34,602 nucleotides of DNA from the NCBI GenBank assembly GCA_930972465.1, contig CAKNHF010000032.1, positions 1 to 34,602 of the forward strand. The letters are read 5' to 3'. The number at the start of each line of letters is the position of its first letter. Positions within the stretch are counted from its first letter, which is position 1. The stretch is from an uncultured Lachnospiraceae bacterium (lineage in GTDB: Bacteria; Bacillota; Clostridia; Lachnospirales; Lachnospiraceae). Positions 7,813 to 16,286 of this stretch are shown here, one piece after another. The notes under the pieces were generated by a model. That model was not told the origin of the DNA. It saw only the letters and a program-made list of their open reading frames with translations, and made no database searches. The translations under genes and the position numbers were made by a program.

Positions 7813-9594
7813 ATGTCAATTTCTACATTTCAAAAAATAAGATCCTTTTCGAAAAAATTCAAGCGGCATAAATATACTTGTGCGTCATGTGCTGTCTGCC
7901 TGGCGGTTCCTTTCATACTGGGAGGCTGCGGAACCGGAGGAGCGGACGAGAACGTCCGGTTTCAAGAGTATACAGAGGCGCTTTTCTGCAGTGAAGTATC
8001 CTCCAGTGCGGTCAGCCTTCACTATACGCTTAAGGAACCGGAAAAATACGGAATCAGCAGCGCACGGGCTTCGTTCGGAAGCTTCAGTACGGACCCGGCG
8101 CCTCTCAGAGCCGCGTCGGAAAACATGCAGCAGGCACTGCTTCAGTTCTCATATGACAAACTGAGTACGGAAAACAGGCTGACCTACGATATACTCTGCG
8201 CATGGATAAGGGATGCGGAAGAGAGGTCAGAATACCTGCTGTATGATGAACCGATGGGACTGGTAAGCGGAGTTCAGACACAGCTTCCGGTCATTTTGTC
8301 TGAATATCAGTTTTATGATGTGGAAGATGTGGAGACCTATCTGGATCTCATGGAAAGTGTCCCGGATTATTTTGAGAGTCTGACAGAGTTTGAGAGGAAA
8401 AAGGCGGAGTCGGGTTTGTTTATGGCTGATTATGCTGCGGATACGGTGATTGAACAGTGCAGTGCATTTCTTGGAATGGGAGATGGAAATTATCTGTATT
8501 CCACCTTTACAGATCGCATAAATGAAATGGATAATCTGACAGAGAAGGAAAAAAGTGACTATATACAGGAAAATGCACGCATGATGGAAGATTACATATA
8601 TCCTGCATACCAGAATCTGACGGAAGCCGTGAACGGGCTGAAAGGAGCAGGCGAGAATGAGTACGGACTCTGTTTTCTCCCGAAGGGACAGGAATATTAT
8701 GAGATGGTTGTGAGACAGTCCACAGGAACCGACAAGTCGGTGAGGGAACTGGAAGATCTGACGCGGAGACAGATTGTTGAGGACCTGGAAGCCATGGAAA
8801 AGGTGGTTGGAATCACAAGAGAAGAGGCGCAGGAAACAGCCGCTTCCGTGGTACAGAGCGATGCAGAGCTTATATTGAATGAACTTGCAGAAGGAATCGG
8901 AAAGGCGTTCCCGGAATATCCGGCGACCAGTCTTGAAGTAAAATATGTTCCTGAGGAGATGGAGGAACACCTCAGTCCGGCTTTCTATATGATACCGGCT
9001 ATTGACAATACGGAGGAAAACGTGATTTATATCAACCGGTCCCGGATGGGAGATGATCTGACCCTGTTTACTACGCTGGCGCATGAGGGATATCCGGGGC
9101 ATCTGTATCAGACGGTCTTTTTTGAAAGTACTGATCCGGATCCGATCCGGAGCATATTTGATTTCGGCGGATATGTAGAAGGATGGGCGACCTATGCGGA
9201 GATGTGCAGTTATTATCTTACGCCGCTGTCAAAAGAGCAGGAAATTCTTCTTCAGAAAAACAGTTCCATCATACTCGGCCTTTACGCGCTGGCTGATATG
9301 GGAATTCATTATGAGGGGTGGGACAGAATGGATACAGTGGAATTCTTCAGCAGATACGGGATAACAAATGCAGACACGGTGGAGCAGATCTATGAACTGA
9401 TCATAGGCTCTCCCGGTAATTATCTCAAATATTATATCGGATATGCAGAATTTCTGGAACTTAAAAAAGACTGGATGGAGAAGAAAGGGGAAGAAAGCAC
9501 ACAGAAAGATTTCCATGAGGCTGTTCTGACGGTAGGACCGGCTCCGTTTGACCTTGTTGAGAAATATATGTGGGAGATCACGGAGCAGGAGTAA
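7813..9594 (+). CDS. DUF885 family lipoprotein, predicted zinc peptidase
   Basis: A 593-aa protein with a positively charged N-terminus, a hydrophobic segment and a lipobox ILGGC (Cys at about residue 39), so it is predicted to be lipid-anchored outside the cell. The C-terminal half contains HEGYPGH (about residues 424-430), the DUF885 variant of the HExxH zinc motif, and EGWATYAEM about 30 residues later, which would supply the third ligand. DUF885 proteins are related to M32-type carboxypeptidases, but the natural substrate is not established. It is followed by spmA after 19 nt and probably co-transcribed. Its place between the split spmB and spmA genes suggests, without proving, a role linked to sporulation. 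Confidence 0.85.
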   Translation: MSISTFQKIRSFSKKFKRHKYTCASCAVCLAVPFILGGCGTGGADENVRFQEYTEALFCSEVSSSAVSLHYTLKEPEKYGISSARASFGSFSTDPAPLRAASENMQQALLQFSYDKLSTENRLTYDILCAWIRDAEERSEYLLYDEPMGLVSGVQTQLPVILSEYQFYDVEDVETYLDLMESVPDYFESLTEFERKKAESGLFMADYAADTVIEQCSAFLGMGDGNYLYSTFTDRINEMDNLTEKEKSDYIQENARMMEDYIYPAYQNLTEAVNGLKGAGENEYGLCFLPKGQEYYEMVVRQSTGTDKSVRELEDLTRRQIVEDLEAMEKVVGITREEAQETAASVVQSDAELILNELAEGIGKAFPEYPATSLEVKYVPEEMEEHLSPAFYMIPAIDNTEENVIYINRSRMGDDLTLFTTLAHEGYPGHLYQTVFFESTDPDPIRSIFDFGGYVEGWATYAEMCSYYLTPLSKEQEILLQKNSSIILGLYALADMGIHYEGWDRMDTVEFFSRYGITNADTVEQIYELIIGSPGNYLKYYIGYAEFLELKKDWMEKKGEESTQKDFHEAVLTVGPAPFDLVEKYMWEITEQE

Positions 9595-9613
9595 AGGGAG
9601 AGGAGAACGGCGG

Positions 9614-10231
9614 ATGCTTAATTATCTTTGGGCGGGAATGATTCTTGTCGGAGTCGTGTACGGGGCATTCAGCGGAAGGATGCCGGATATTACAAATGCC
9701 GCTTTGGATTCTGCAAAAGATGCGGTGTCGTTGTGTATTACAATGATCGGGGTGATGTCATTCTGGACAGGAATTATGGAAATTGCATCCCGGGCAGGAA
9801 TCATTGAGACGGCGGCAAAAAAGATGAAGCCTTTGATCCGGTTTCTTTTTCCGGAAATACCGGAAGGACACAAAGCAGGTGAACATATAACAACAAATTT
9901 TATCGCGAACTTTCTCGGGCTGGGCTGGGCAGCGACACCAGCCGGGCTGAAGGCAATGGAGGAACTTGGAAAACTTGAAGATGATAGAAGAAAGGGAAAA
10001 GTTTCAGGGCCGGTGAGAAAAAAGGGAATAGCGGGAAATGAGATGTGTACATTTCTGATTATAAATATCTCATCCCTGCAGCTCATACCGGTGAATGTGA
10101 TCGCCTACCGGAGTCAGTACGGGAGTGCGAATCCGGCCGCAATTACCGGGGCGGGAATACTCGCCACAGCCGTGAGCACCGGGGTCGCGATAATATTCTG
10201 TAAGATTATGGATCGGAAGCAGAGAGGGTAG
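9614..10231 (+). CDS. spmA: spore maturation protein A
   Basis: SpmA, membrane partner of SpmB in spore core dehydration. The product is 205 aa, near the usual 196. Diagnostic segments are LNYLWAGMILVGVVYGAFSG at the N-terminus, HITTNFIANFLGLGWAATPAGLKAM in the middle, and NEMCTFLIINISSLQLIPVNVIAYR, all in the Gate-domain fold. I chose the ATG at 9614 because an AGGAG site precedes it and homologues start there; an upstream in-frame ATG at 9548 would add an Arg-rich stretch read through the end of the DUF885 gene. Its 3' end forms part of a terminator. Confidence 0.93.
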   Translation: MLNYLWAGMILVGVVYGAFSGRMPDITNAALDSAKDAVSLCITMIGVMSFWTGIMEIASRAGIIETAAKKMKPLIRFLFPEIPEGHKAGEHITTNFIANFLGLGWAATPAGLKAMEELGKLEDDRRKGKVSGPVRKKGIAGNEMCTFLIINISSLQLIPVNVIAYRSQYGSANPAAITGAGILATAVSTGVAIIFCKIMDRKQRG

Positions 10232-10250
10232 CCGCTCCCTGCTTCCGGTC
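10211..10250 (+). terminator. terminator-like hairpin at the end of spmA
   Basis: GATCGGAAGCAG pairs with CTGCTTCCGGTC (one G-U), enclosing the spmA stop codon, and is followed by an imperfect T-rich stretch. It separates spmA from the jetA promoter that begins 7 nt later. Confidence 0.55.
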
Positions 10251-10256
10251 AATTAT

Positions 10257-10285
10257 TTGCGGATTCTCCGTTAATTTGGTACAAT
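10257..10285 (+). promoter_or_regulatory. sigma-A promoter of the jetABC cassette
   Basis: TTGCGG, 17 nt, then TGG-TACAAT, which is an extended -10. It lies 50 nt upstream of the jetA start codon and after the spmA hairpin. This gives the cassette its own vegetative promoter, distinct from the spm genes. Confidence 0.65.
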
Positions 10286-10334
10286 AGATCAGACGGATAT
10301 GGTCGGACTAACAAAGATTTAGGAGAGTTTCAGC

Positions 10335-11705
10335 ATGCAGTTACGTTTTGAAATTCCGGACACTTTCTGGAGTCTGTTTCGGTCTGTAAACAGAGAGATT
10401 TACATGGAGGCCCTGTTATGTATCAATCAGGAATATGAATACAGCAATTATTTTCTGACCAGAGAACTCTGCCTTCAGGTGCTGGCCGATATGAATGCCC
10501 GGAACAGGATCCGGCTGCAGCGGGAGGAATCAGAGACTGATTATGACATGCTTGAGACGCCTGCTTCCAGGGTGCTGAACTGGCTGATACACAGCGGGTG
10601 GCTGAAACAGATTGATGACTTTTCATCCATGACGACAAATATTGTGATACCGGATTATTCGGCCGTGATGATTCGTGCGTTTGAGCGTCTGACTTCAGAG
10701 GACATGGAGGAGACGGAGATATATATACAGAATGTTTATGCAACACTTTATTCGTTCCGGAATGATCCGCGTGCAAACCTGAACATGCTTCGTACGGCGC
10801 TTGTAAATACAAGGAGACTTAATAAGGCGCTTCAGGATATGCTTCACAATATGGACAGATTTTTCGGGAGACTTCTGGAGAAAGAATCATATGGTGAGCT
10901 TCTTCAGGAACATCTTGAGGGATATGTGGAAGGCGCTGTGAGCAGAAAATATCATATCCTGAAAACATCAGACAATTTCTATATCTATAAGACGGATATA
11001 AAAAAATGTCTCAGTGATATGAGGGAGGATGATGAATGGATTGAAAAAATACAGGAGCGCTCTGAGGCGGCGGGAGATAACAGAGAAGATGTCCTTGAAC
11101 TGCTTGATCTGATCGAGAGGGGATTTGATGACATAGAACACCGCATTGCCAATATAGATAAGGAACATTCAAAATATATCAGGGCGACCGTGACCAGACT
11201 GAATTATCTTCTGAATGGAGAAAATGACACAAAAGGACTCATTGTACAGCTCCTGAATCTTATGTCAGCCGCAGACAGTGACAGGCGGGCAGAGATGATA
11301 AAAGCAGCCGGAACAAAGCTGAATCTGTCTCATCTGGAGATACTTTCGGAAAAATCACTGTATAAGAGGCGCAGGAGCCGCAGAGATTTTATCAGCCGGA
11401 TGGAAGCTGAAAGGGAGACGGAAGATCTGGGCAGAGAGGAAGTGCTTAAGATGAACCGTATTCAGGTAAAATACAGCAGGGCGGAGATTGAGGAATTCAT
11501 ACAGTCTCACATGGTGGGGGATGTGATGGATGCGGGAAAACTCGAAGATATGAGCGAGGACGATTTTGAGAAGCTGATCCTTGCCTATGATTACAGCACC
11601 CGCAGAAACAGCCGGTATGCGGCTGTTGAAGAGGAGTCTGAGATGGTGGAGAACGGGAGATTCCGGTATCCGGATCTGAGATTTATACAGAGGAGGCCGG
11701 AATGA
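10335..11705 (+). CDS. jetA: Wadjet-type JetA, kleisin-like subunit (DUF5716)
   Basis: A 456-aa protein that I recognise as the JetA/DUF5716 family, the kleisin-like (MksF-like) subunit bridging the heads of an SMC ATPase in Wadjet condensins. Support is the overall composition (helical, with winged-helix-like ends) and above all the order jetA-jetB-jetC with overlapping genes. The N-terminus begins MQLRFEIPDTFWSLF and the middle is long charged helix. The C-terminal region (about 360-456) is rich in Arg and Glu. The start has an AGGAGAG site 9 nt upstream. Its stop overlaps the jetB start (ATGA). Known Wadjet systems use it to extrude and restrict small circular DNA, but only together with JetD, which is not found here. 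Confidence 0.83.
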   Translation: MQLRFEIPDTFWSLFRSVNREIYMEALLCINQEYEYSNYFLTRELCLQVLADMNARNRIRLQREESETDYDMLETPASRVLNWLIHSGWLKQIDDFSSMTTNIVIPDYSAVMIRAFERLTSEDMEETEIYIQNVYATLYSFRNDPRANLNMLRTALVNTRRLNKALQDMLHNMDRFFGRLLEKESYGELLQEHLEGYVEGAVSRKYHILKTSDNFYIYKTDIKKCLSDMREDDEWIEKIQERSEAAGDNREDVLELLDLIERGFDDIEHRIANIDKEHSKYIRATVTRLNYLLNGENDTKGLIVQLLNLMSAADSDRRAEMIKAAGTKLNLSHLEILSEKSLYKRRRSRRDFISRMEAERETEDLGREEVLKMNRIQVKYSRAEIEEFIQSHMVGDVMDAGKLEDMSEDDFEKLILAYDYSTRRNSRYAAVEEESEMVENGRFRYPDLRFIQRRPE

Positions 11706-12346
11706 CAGAATATTACGATACATTGACAGATGAAGAGAAGGATGAGATAAGGGATATCATACAGATGCTGTTCAGACAGACTTTTCTGCTCGAGAGAAAG
11801 TATGACAGGAGAGCAGGCCGTATGACCATAGTGCGGGAATACCGGACGGCGGACAGGCATCTGGAATTTCTGAAAGAATATTTTGCAGTGGCGGGAATCG
11901 CGCTGAGGCAGAATGTCCATATGGGAGTGATTTATATTCAGGAGGAAGCACTCTGGGGAGAGAAGCTGCCCAGACTGGCGACAATCTATCTTCTAGTGCT
12001 GAAGCTGCTCTATGATGAGCAGATGGCATCCGCCTCCTCCAGCAGTCACGCGGCGGTGACCATGGGAATGCTTAACGGAAAGGCGGGAGAGTTTCATGTG
12101 CTCGGATCCATTCCTTCACCCACGGAAATGAGACGGACGATCGCGCTTCTGAAGAAATACCAGATTATAGAACCTCTGGACATTCTGGAGGAACTCGATG
12201 AGAATACAAGACTTATAATTTACCCGTGCATCAATGCCGTGCTGGCGGGAGATGACATCATGGGACTGTTAAATACATTCAGCGAGGAGGAGTACAGTGG
12301 AGAAGAAACAGCCGTTCAGGGCACTATCGAAGATATGTCTGAATAA
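11702..12346 (+). CDS. jetB: Wadjet-type JetB, KITE-like subunit (DUF4194)
   Basis: A 214-aa DUF4194-like protein, the MksE/KITE-type winged-helix dimer subunit of bacterial condensins. Visible features are an N-terminal helical part with LLERKYDRR and a middle segment LATIYLLVLKLLYDEQMA. The later LGSIPSPTEMRRTIALLKKYQIIEPLD has the look of a winged helix and is the family's typical C-terminal portion. Translation is coupled on both sides: ATGA overlap with jetA and a 50-nt overlap with jetC. The role is inferred from family and position. Confidence 0.83.
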   Translation: MTEYYDTLTDEEKDEIRDIIQMLFRQTFLLERKYDRRAGRMTIVREYRTADRHLEFLKEYFAVAGIALRQNVHMGVIYIQEEALWGEKLPRLATIYLLVLKLLYDEQMASASSSSHAAVTMGMLNGKAGEFHVLGSIPSPTEMRRTIALLKKYQIIEPLDILEELDENTRLIIYPCINAVLAGDDIMGLLNTFSEEEYSGEETAVQGTIEDMSE

Positions 12347-15300
12347 CTGGCATTATATAGACAGAAAAATACTTACATTCAGTCAGGGAATTAATTTTTT
12401 TACCGGACATTCCGGAAGTGGAAAATCCACAGTGATCGATGCGCTCCAGATTGTGCTCTATGCAAATACGGACGGCCGGGCGTTTTTCAACAAAGCGGCG
12501 GCAGATGATTCGGACCGATCGTTGATCGAGTACCTCCGAGGAATGGTAAATATCGGGGAGAATAATGAGTTTCAGTATCTCAGAAATAAAAATTTCTCCA
12601 GTACGATCGTACTGGAATTTGAACAGACTGACACAAAAAAGAAGCAGTGTGTGGGTGTGGTATTTGATGTGGACACCGCAACCAATGAAGTCGGAAGACT
12701 TTTTTTCTGGCATACGGGAGGGCTTCTGGAAAATCAGTACCGGGCGGATCGGCGCTGTCTTACTACCGCGGAGGTAAGAGAGTATCTGCAGCGGTCATTT
12801 TCGCCGGATGAATACTATTGCGGTCCCAGCAATGAGAGGTTTCGCCGACAGCTGTATGATATTTATCTGGGTGGACTGGACATGGAAAAGTTTCCAAGGT
12901 TATTTAAACGTGCCATTCCATTCCGGATGAACATAAAACTGGAGGATTTTGTAAAAGAGTATATCTGCATGGAACAGGATATCCATATTGAGGATCTTCA
13001 GGAAAGTGTCATGCAGTACGGCCGCCTGAGAAGCAGGATAGAGGAGACAATAGCAGAAGTGCACTGCCTGCAGGAGATACGGGAGAAATATGAGGCTTAT
13101 GAAAAAAACTGTGCCGATGTGGAAGCCTGTGATTATCAGATCAGACAGCTGGAGATTCTCCAGCTTCGCGGAAAGGCACAGGAGCTTTCAGACCGCATCA
13201 GCACCGGCAAGGAAGAACTGATCCGTCTGACGGATATGAAGACCTCACTGGAAGAGAGACAGGAAAATCTCCGGAAAGAGTATGAGGGGGTATTACTGAG
13301 AATAGCGGACAGCGGATACTCAGCTCTGGAGAAGGAGCTTTCCTCTGTCAACGAAGTCCTGGAGCGGCTTCAGGGCAGCAGGGCGAGATGGCAGCAGACA
13401 GCCGCCGGACTTGCTATGTGGAAACAGAAGGATGTCGTATCCAGCCGGACTCTGCAGGATATAGAAAGCTTTGAGTCCGGGAATATAGACGATAAGGCGC
13501 TGGGACGTCTCAAAGACAGTCTGGCGTCTGTCAGGGAAGGGCTTGAAGAGGAACTTAAGGATACCGAAGCCGGACTGCGGGAGATAAAGAGGGAAGAGAA
13601 AGGGACAAGGGAAGAACTCAGGGACCTGAAGCTCGGAAAGAAGGCATATCCCCGGGAACTGGAGGAAGCCAGATATGAACTGAGAAACCGGCTTCAGGAA
13701 AAATGCGGAAAGATTGTGCGGGTGCAGATTCTGGCGGATATGCTGGACGTGCGCAGTGATACATGGCATAACGCCGTGGAAGGGTATCTGGGAAACAATA
13801 AGCTTCTCCTGGTTGTTGAACCGGGGTATGTGAAGGATGCTCTGGAAATATATCGGGATATGGACAGAAAATATTATCGCACAGCCGTTCTGGACACTGA
13901 AAAAGTACTGGAGTACAGCAGGCAGAAAGGTGAGGCCAGGGAGGGATCTCTGGCGGAAGAGGTGACGTCGGCAGAGCCCTGTGTGAAAGCATATATTGAT
14001 TTCCTTCTCGGAAATGTGATAAAGTGCGGCAGTGCAGAAGAACTGCGGCAGCAGAAGATCGGGATCACCGCGGACTGCATTCTGTATCAGGGATTCAGGA
14101 TGCAGCACATTAATCCTGACAACTATACGAGACGTGCCTACATCGGGGAGACGAGCATGAGGCAGAGGATCAGAAGACTTGAGAAAAGAAGTCAGGAACT
14201 TCAGGAAAGGCGTCTTCCTCTGCAGGCTGAAAAAGAAGAGCTGCAGGAAACGATCCGGATCGAGTGGCTTTCGCGCCCGGAAGATGAATACCGTCAGTGG
14301 AAAGAAGATATTCTTGAGATAGATATAAAAGAAAAAAGAAAACAAAATATATTGAAAGAAATGGAAAAATTGCAATCCGGAGTTCTCTCTGCCTGGGAGG
14401 AAAAAAAGAAAAGTCTTCTGAGCAAGCAGGAAGAAGTGACGGATTCCCTGCAAAAACTGCAGGAAAATCTCTGGAAGATCCAGAATGACGGGGATCGTCT
14501 GAAAAGAGCTGCAATTGAAGTCAATGAAGAACTTGCACTGAAAGAAAAAGAAGTTATCAGAAATGAAAAACATGAAAAAGAATTTAAAAAATTTCTGGAA
14601 GAAAGACGGACTTCTAACTATGAATACCTCAAATCCCAGCGTATAAATGCCAGATCAGTCCTGGAAAATGCAAGAAATATTTCATTTTCCGGACTTGTTG
14701 AGGCAAGGGCCGCCTATCTGAAAACATATCCGAACCGCTCCTTTTCTGCCACTTTGACGGACAATGCGCCGTACGATCGACTTCTGTCCTCACTGCAGTG
14801 CGATGAACTTGAGGAGTACAGAAGCGCGGCCAAAGAACAGGCGCAGACAGCAGTAGAACACTTTAAGGAAGATTTTGTCTATAAGATCCGGAGTGCGATC
14901 CGGGAGGCATATCAGAGAAGGGATGAGCTGAATCGGATTATCAGCAGGCTCGATTTCGGAAAGGATAAGTATCAGTTTGTCATTACAAAAAACAAAGGGC
15001 CCGACGGCAGATACTATAAAATGTTCATGGATGATTCTCTGAGCATACATCCGTCCCAGCTTTCAGAAAACATGGAGAATCAGCTGGATCTTTTTACCAT
15101 GGAGCATGAAGAAGAATATGGAGATATGATGAATGAACTGATCAGCATATTCATTCCGCCTGAGAATGCAACCAGGGAAGAGCTGGAAGAAGCCCGGAAG
15201 AATATGGAAAAATATGCGGACTACCGGACCTATCTTTCCTTTGACATGCAGCAGATCGTACACGGTGAGAAAGAGATGCGGATCGGGCTGAGCCGTATGA

Positions 15301-15653
15301 TCAAGAAAAACTCCGGCGGAGAGGGACAGAATCCCCTTTATATTGCGCTGCTTGCCAGCTTTGCGCAGATTTACCGGATCAATACACCTTCCAGAATACG
15401 CCGTACTCCGACAATCCGGCTGGTTGTTCTGGATGAGGCCTTTTCCAAGATGGACGCGGAAAAGGTGGCGAGCTGTATTTCTCTGATCCGGGGACTCGGT
15501 TTTCAGGCAATCATCAGCGCTACGAATGACAAGATCCAGAATTATCTTGAAAATGTAGATAAGACGTTCGTGTATGCGAATCCGAATAAAAGACACATTT
15601 CTATCCAGGAATTCGAACGGACGGAGTATGATCAGCTGCGCGGAGATGATTAA
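12297..15653 (+). CDS. jetC: Wadjet-type JetC, SMC-like ATPase
   Basis: An SMC-like motor of 1118 aa. Head half 1 has Walker A GHSGSGKST (37-45). Two long coiled-coil arms (roughly 260-470 and 620-830, rich in Glu, Lys, Arg, Leu) flank a hinge-like globular part around 480-600. Head half 2 has the signature SGGEGQ (about 1006-1011) and Walker B VVLDEAFSKMD (about 1042-1052) with its catalytic Glu. All ATPase motifs are intact, so it should be able to load on and move DNA. The GTG start at 12297 is supported by AGGAGG 6 nt upstream and lies within the end of jetB. In complete Wadjet loci a jetD nuclease gene follows or precedes; here the next gene is a phosphoesterase. Confidence 0.92.
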   Translation: MEKKQPFRALSKICLNNWHYIDRKILTFSQGINFFTGHSGSGKSTVIDALQIVLYANTDGRAFFNKAAADDSDRSLIEYLRGMVNIGENNEFQYLRNKNFSSTIVLEFEQTDTKKKQCVGVVFDVDTATNEVGRLFFWHTGGLLENQYRADRRCLTTAEVREYLQRSFSPDEYYCGPSNERFRRQLYDIYLGGLDMEKFPRLFKRAIPFRMNIKLEDFVKEYICMEQDIHIEDLQESVMQYGRLRSRIEETIAEVHCLQEIREKYEAYEKNCADVEACDYQIRQLEILQLRGKAQELSDRISTGKEELIRLTDMKTSLEERQENLRKEYEGVLLRIADSGYSALEKELSSVNEVLERLQGSRARWQQTAAGLAMWKQKDVVSSRTLQDIESFESGNIDDKALGRLKDSLASVREGLEEELKDTEAGLREIKREEKGTREELRDLKLGKKAYPRELEEARYELRNRLQEKCGKIVRVQILADMLDVRSDTWHNAVEGYLGNNKLLLVVEPGYVKDALEIYRDMDRKYYRTAVLDTEKVLEYSRQKGEAREGSLAEEVTSAEPCVKAYIDFLLGNVIKCGSAEELRQQKIGITADCILYQGFRMQHINPDNYTRRAYIGETSMRQRIRRLEKRSQELQERRLPLQAEKEELQETIRIEWLSRPEDEYRQWKEDILEIDIKEKRKQNILKEMEKLQSGVLSAWEEKKKSLLSKQEEVTDSLQKLQENLWKIQNDGDRLKRAAIEVNEELALKEKEVIRNEKHEKEFKKFLEERRTSNYEYLKSQRINARSVLENARNISFSGLVEARAAYLKTYPNRSFSATLTDNAPYDRLLSSLQCDELEEYRSAAKEQAQTAVEHFKEDFVYKIRSAIREAYQRRDELNRIISRLDFGKDKYQFVITKNKGPDGRYYKMFMDDSLSIHPSQLSENMENQLDLFTMEHEEEYGDMMNELISIFIPPENATREELEEARKNMEKYADYRTYLSFDMQQIVHGEKEMRIGLSRMIKKNSGGEGQNPLYIALLASFAQIYRINTPSRIRRTPTIRLVVLDEAFSKMDAEKVASCISLIRGLGFQAIISATNDKIQNYLENVDKTFVYANPNKRHISIQEFERTEYDQLRGDD

Positions 15654-15671
15654 AAGGGGTCAGGCCCCTTT
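15653..15671. repeat. short G/C hairpin after jetC, REP-like
   Basis: AAAGGGG and CCCCTTT flank a TCAGG loop, starting at the last base of the jetC stop codon. There is no U-run after the stem, so it is a poor terminator. The motif GGGGTCAGGCCCC looks like the REP-type hairpins mobilised by RAYT transposases in many bacteria. Only one copy was noticed in this window. It may stabilise the upstream mRNA end or reduce read-through to the next genes. Confidence 0.5.
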
Positions 15672-15716
15672 GCGAAGCGTTTACAGAATATTCTGACAAA
15701 AGAAGGGAGAAAGAAT

Positions 15717-16286
15717 ATGAAACTTATGATTGCATCAGACATCCATGGGTCTGCGACGTACTGTGAGAGGATGCTGGACGCATACAGAAGAGAAGAGGCG
15801 GAAAGACTTCTTCTCCTGGGCGATATCCTGTATCACGGACCGCGGAATGATCTGCCGGAGGGCTATGCGCCGAAAGAGGTTATCGCCATGCTTAACCCTG
15901 TGAAGCGGGACATTCTCTGTGTAAGAGGAAACTGTGACGCGGAGGTGGATCAGATGGTGCTGGAATTTCCGATCCTGGCGGATTACTGCCTTCTGGAAAT
16001 GGAGGGGGTGACAATGTTCGCCACCCACGGGCATGTGTACAATCCGCAGAATCTTCCGCCTCTGAAGGAAGGGGATATCCTGCTGAACGGTCATACGCAT
16101 ATCCCGGCCTGCGTGGGGATAGCTGACGGAAACGGAGCGGATATCCGCTATATGAACCCGGGCTCGGTTTCCATACCGAAAGAGGGATCGGCTCACAGCT
16201 ACATGATCTGTGAAAACGGAACATTTATATGGAAGAATCTTGAAGGGGAGGAATATATGGCATGGAAGACCGATTCGCGCTTCTGA
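15717..16286 (+). CDS. YfcE/MJ0936-family metallophosphoesterase
   Basis: A calcineurin-like phosphodiesterase of 189 aa with every metal-binding motif: SDIHG at the N-terminus, LLGDILYHG, RGNCD, THGH and NGHTHIP. Proteins of this size and pattern belong to the YfcE family, which hydrolyse phosphodiester model substrates in vitro; the natural substrate is unknown. The ribosome site is AAGGGAG. It begins 63 nt after jetC and its 3' end overlaps the next gene by 25 nt, so it is translationally coupled to the NYN-LOTUS gene. Whether the pair functions with jetABC is open. Confidence 0.9.
   Translation: MKLMIASDIHGSATYCERMLDAYRREEAERLLLLGDILYHGPRNDLPEGYAPKEVIAMLNPVKRDILCVRGNCDAEVDQMVLEFPILADYCLLEMEGVTMFATHGHVYNPQNLPPLKEGDILLNGHTHIPACVGIADGNGADIRYMNPGSVSIPKEGSAHSYMICENGTFIWKNLEGEEYMAWKTDSRF

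Noticed and set aside
8227-9102. Minus-strand open frame (291 codons) opposite the DUF885 gene
   Set aside because: Antisense to a lipoprotein gene with clear motifs; no ribosome site or recognisable protein.
13320-14573. Long minus-strand open frame (417 codons) opposite jetC
   Set aside because: It is antisense to the coiled-coil region of jetC; its Phe/Leu/His-rich sequence is what purine-rich coiled-coil codons give on the other strand. No ribosome site or family features.
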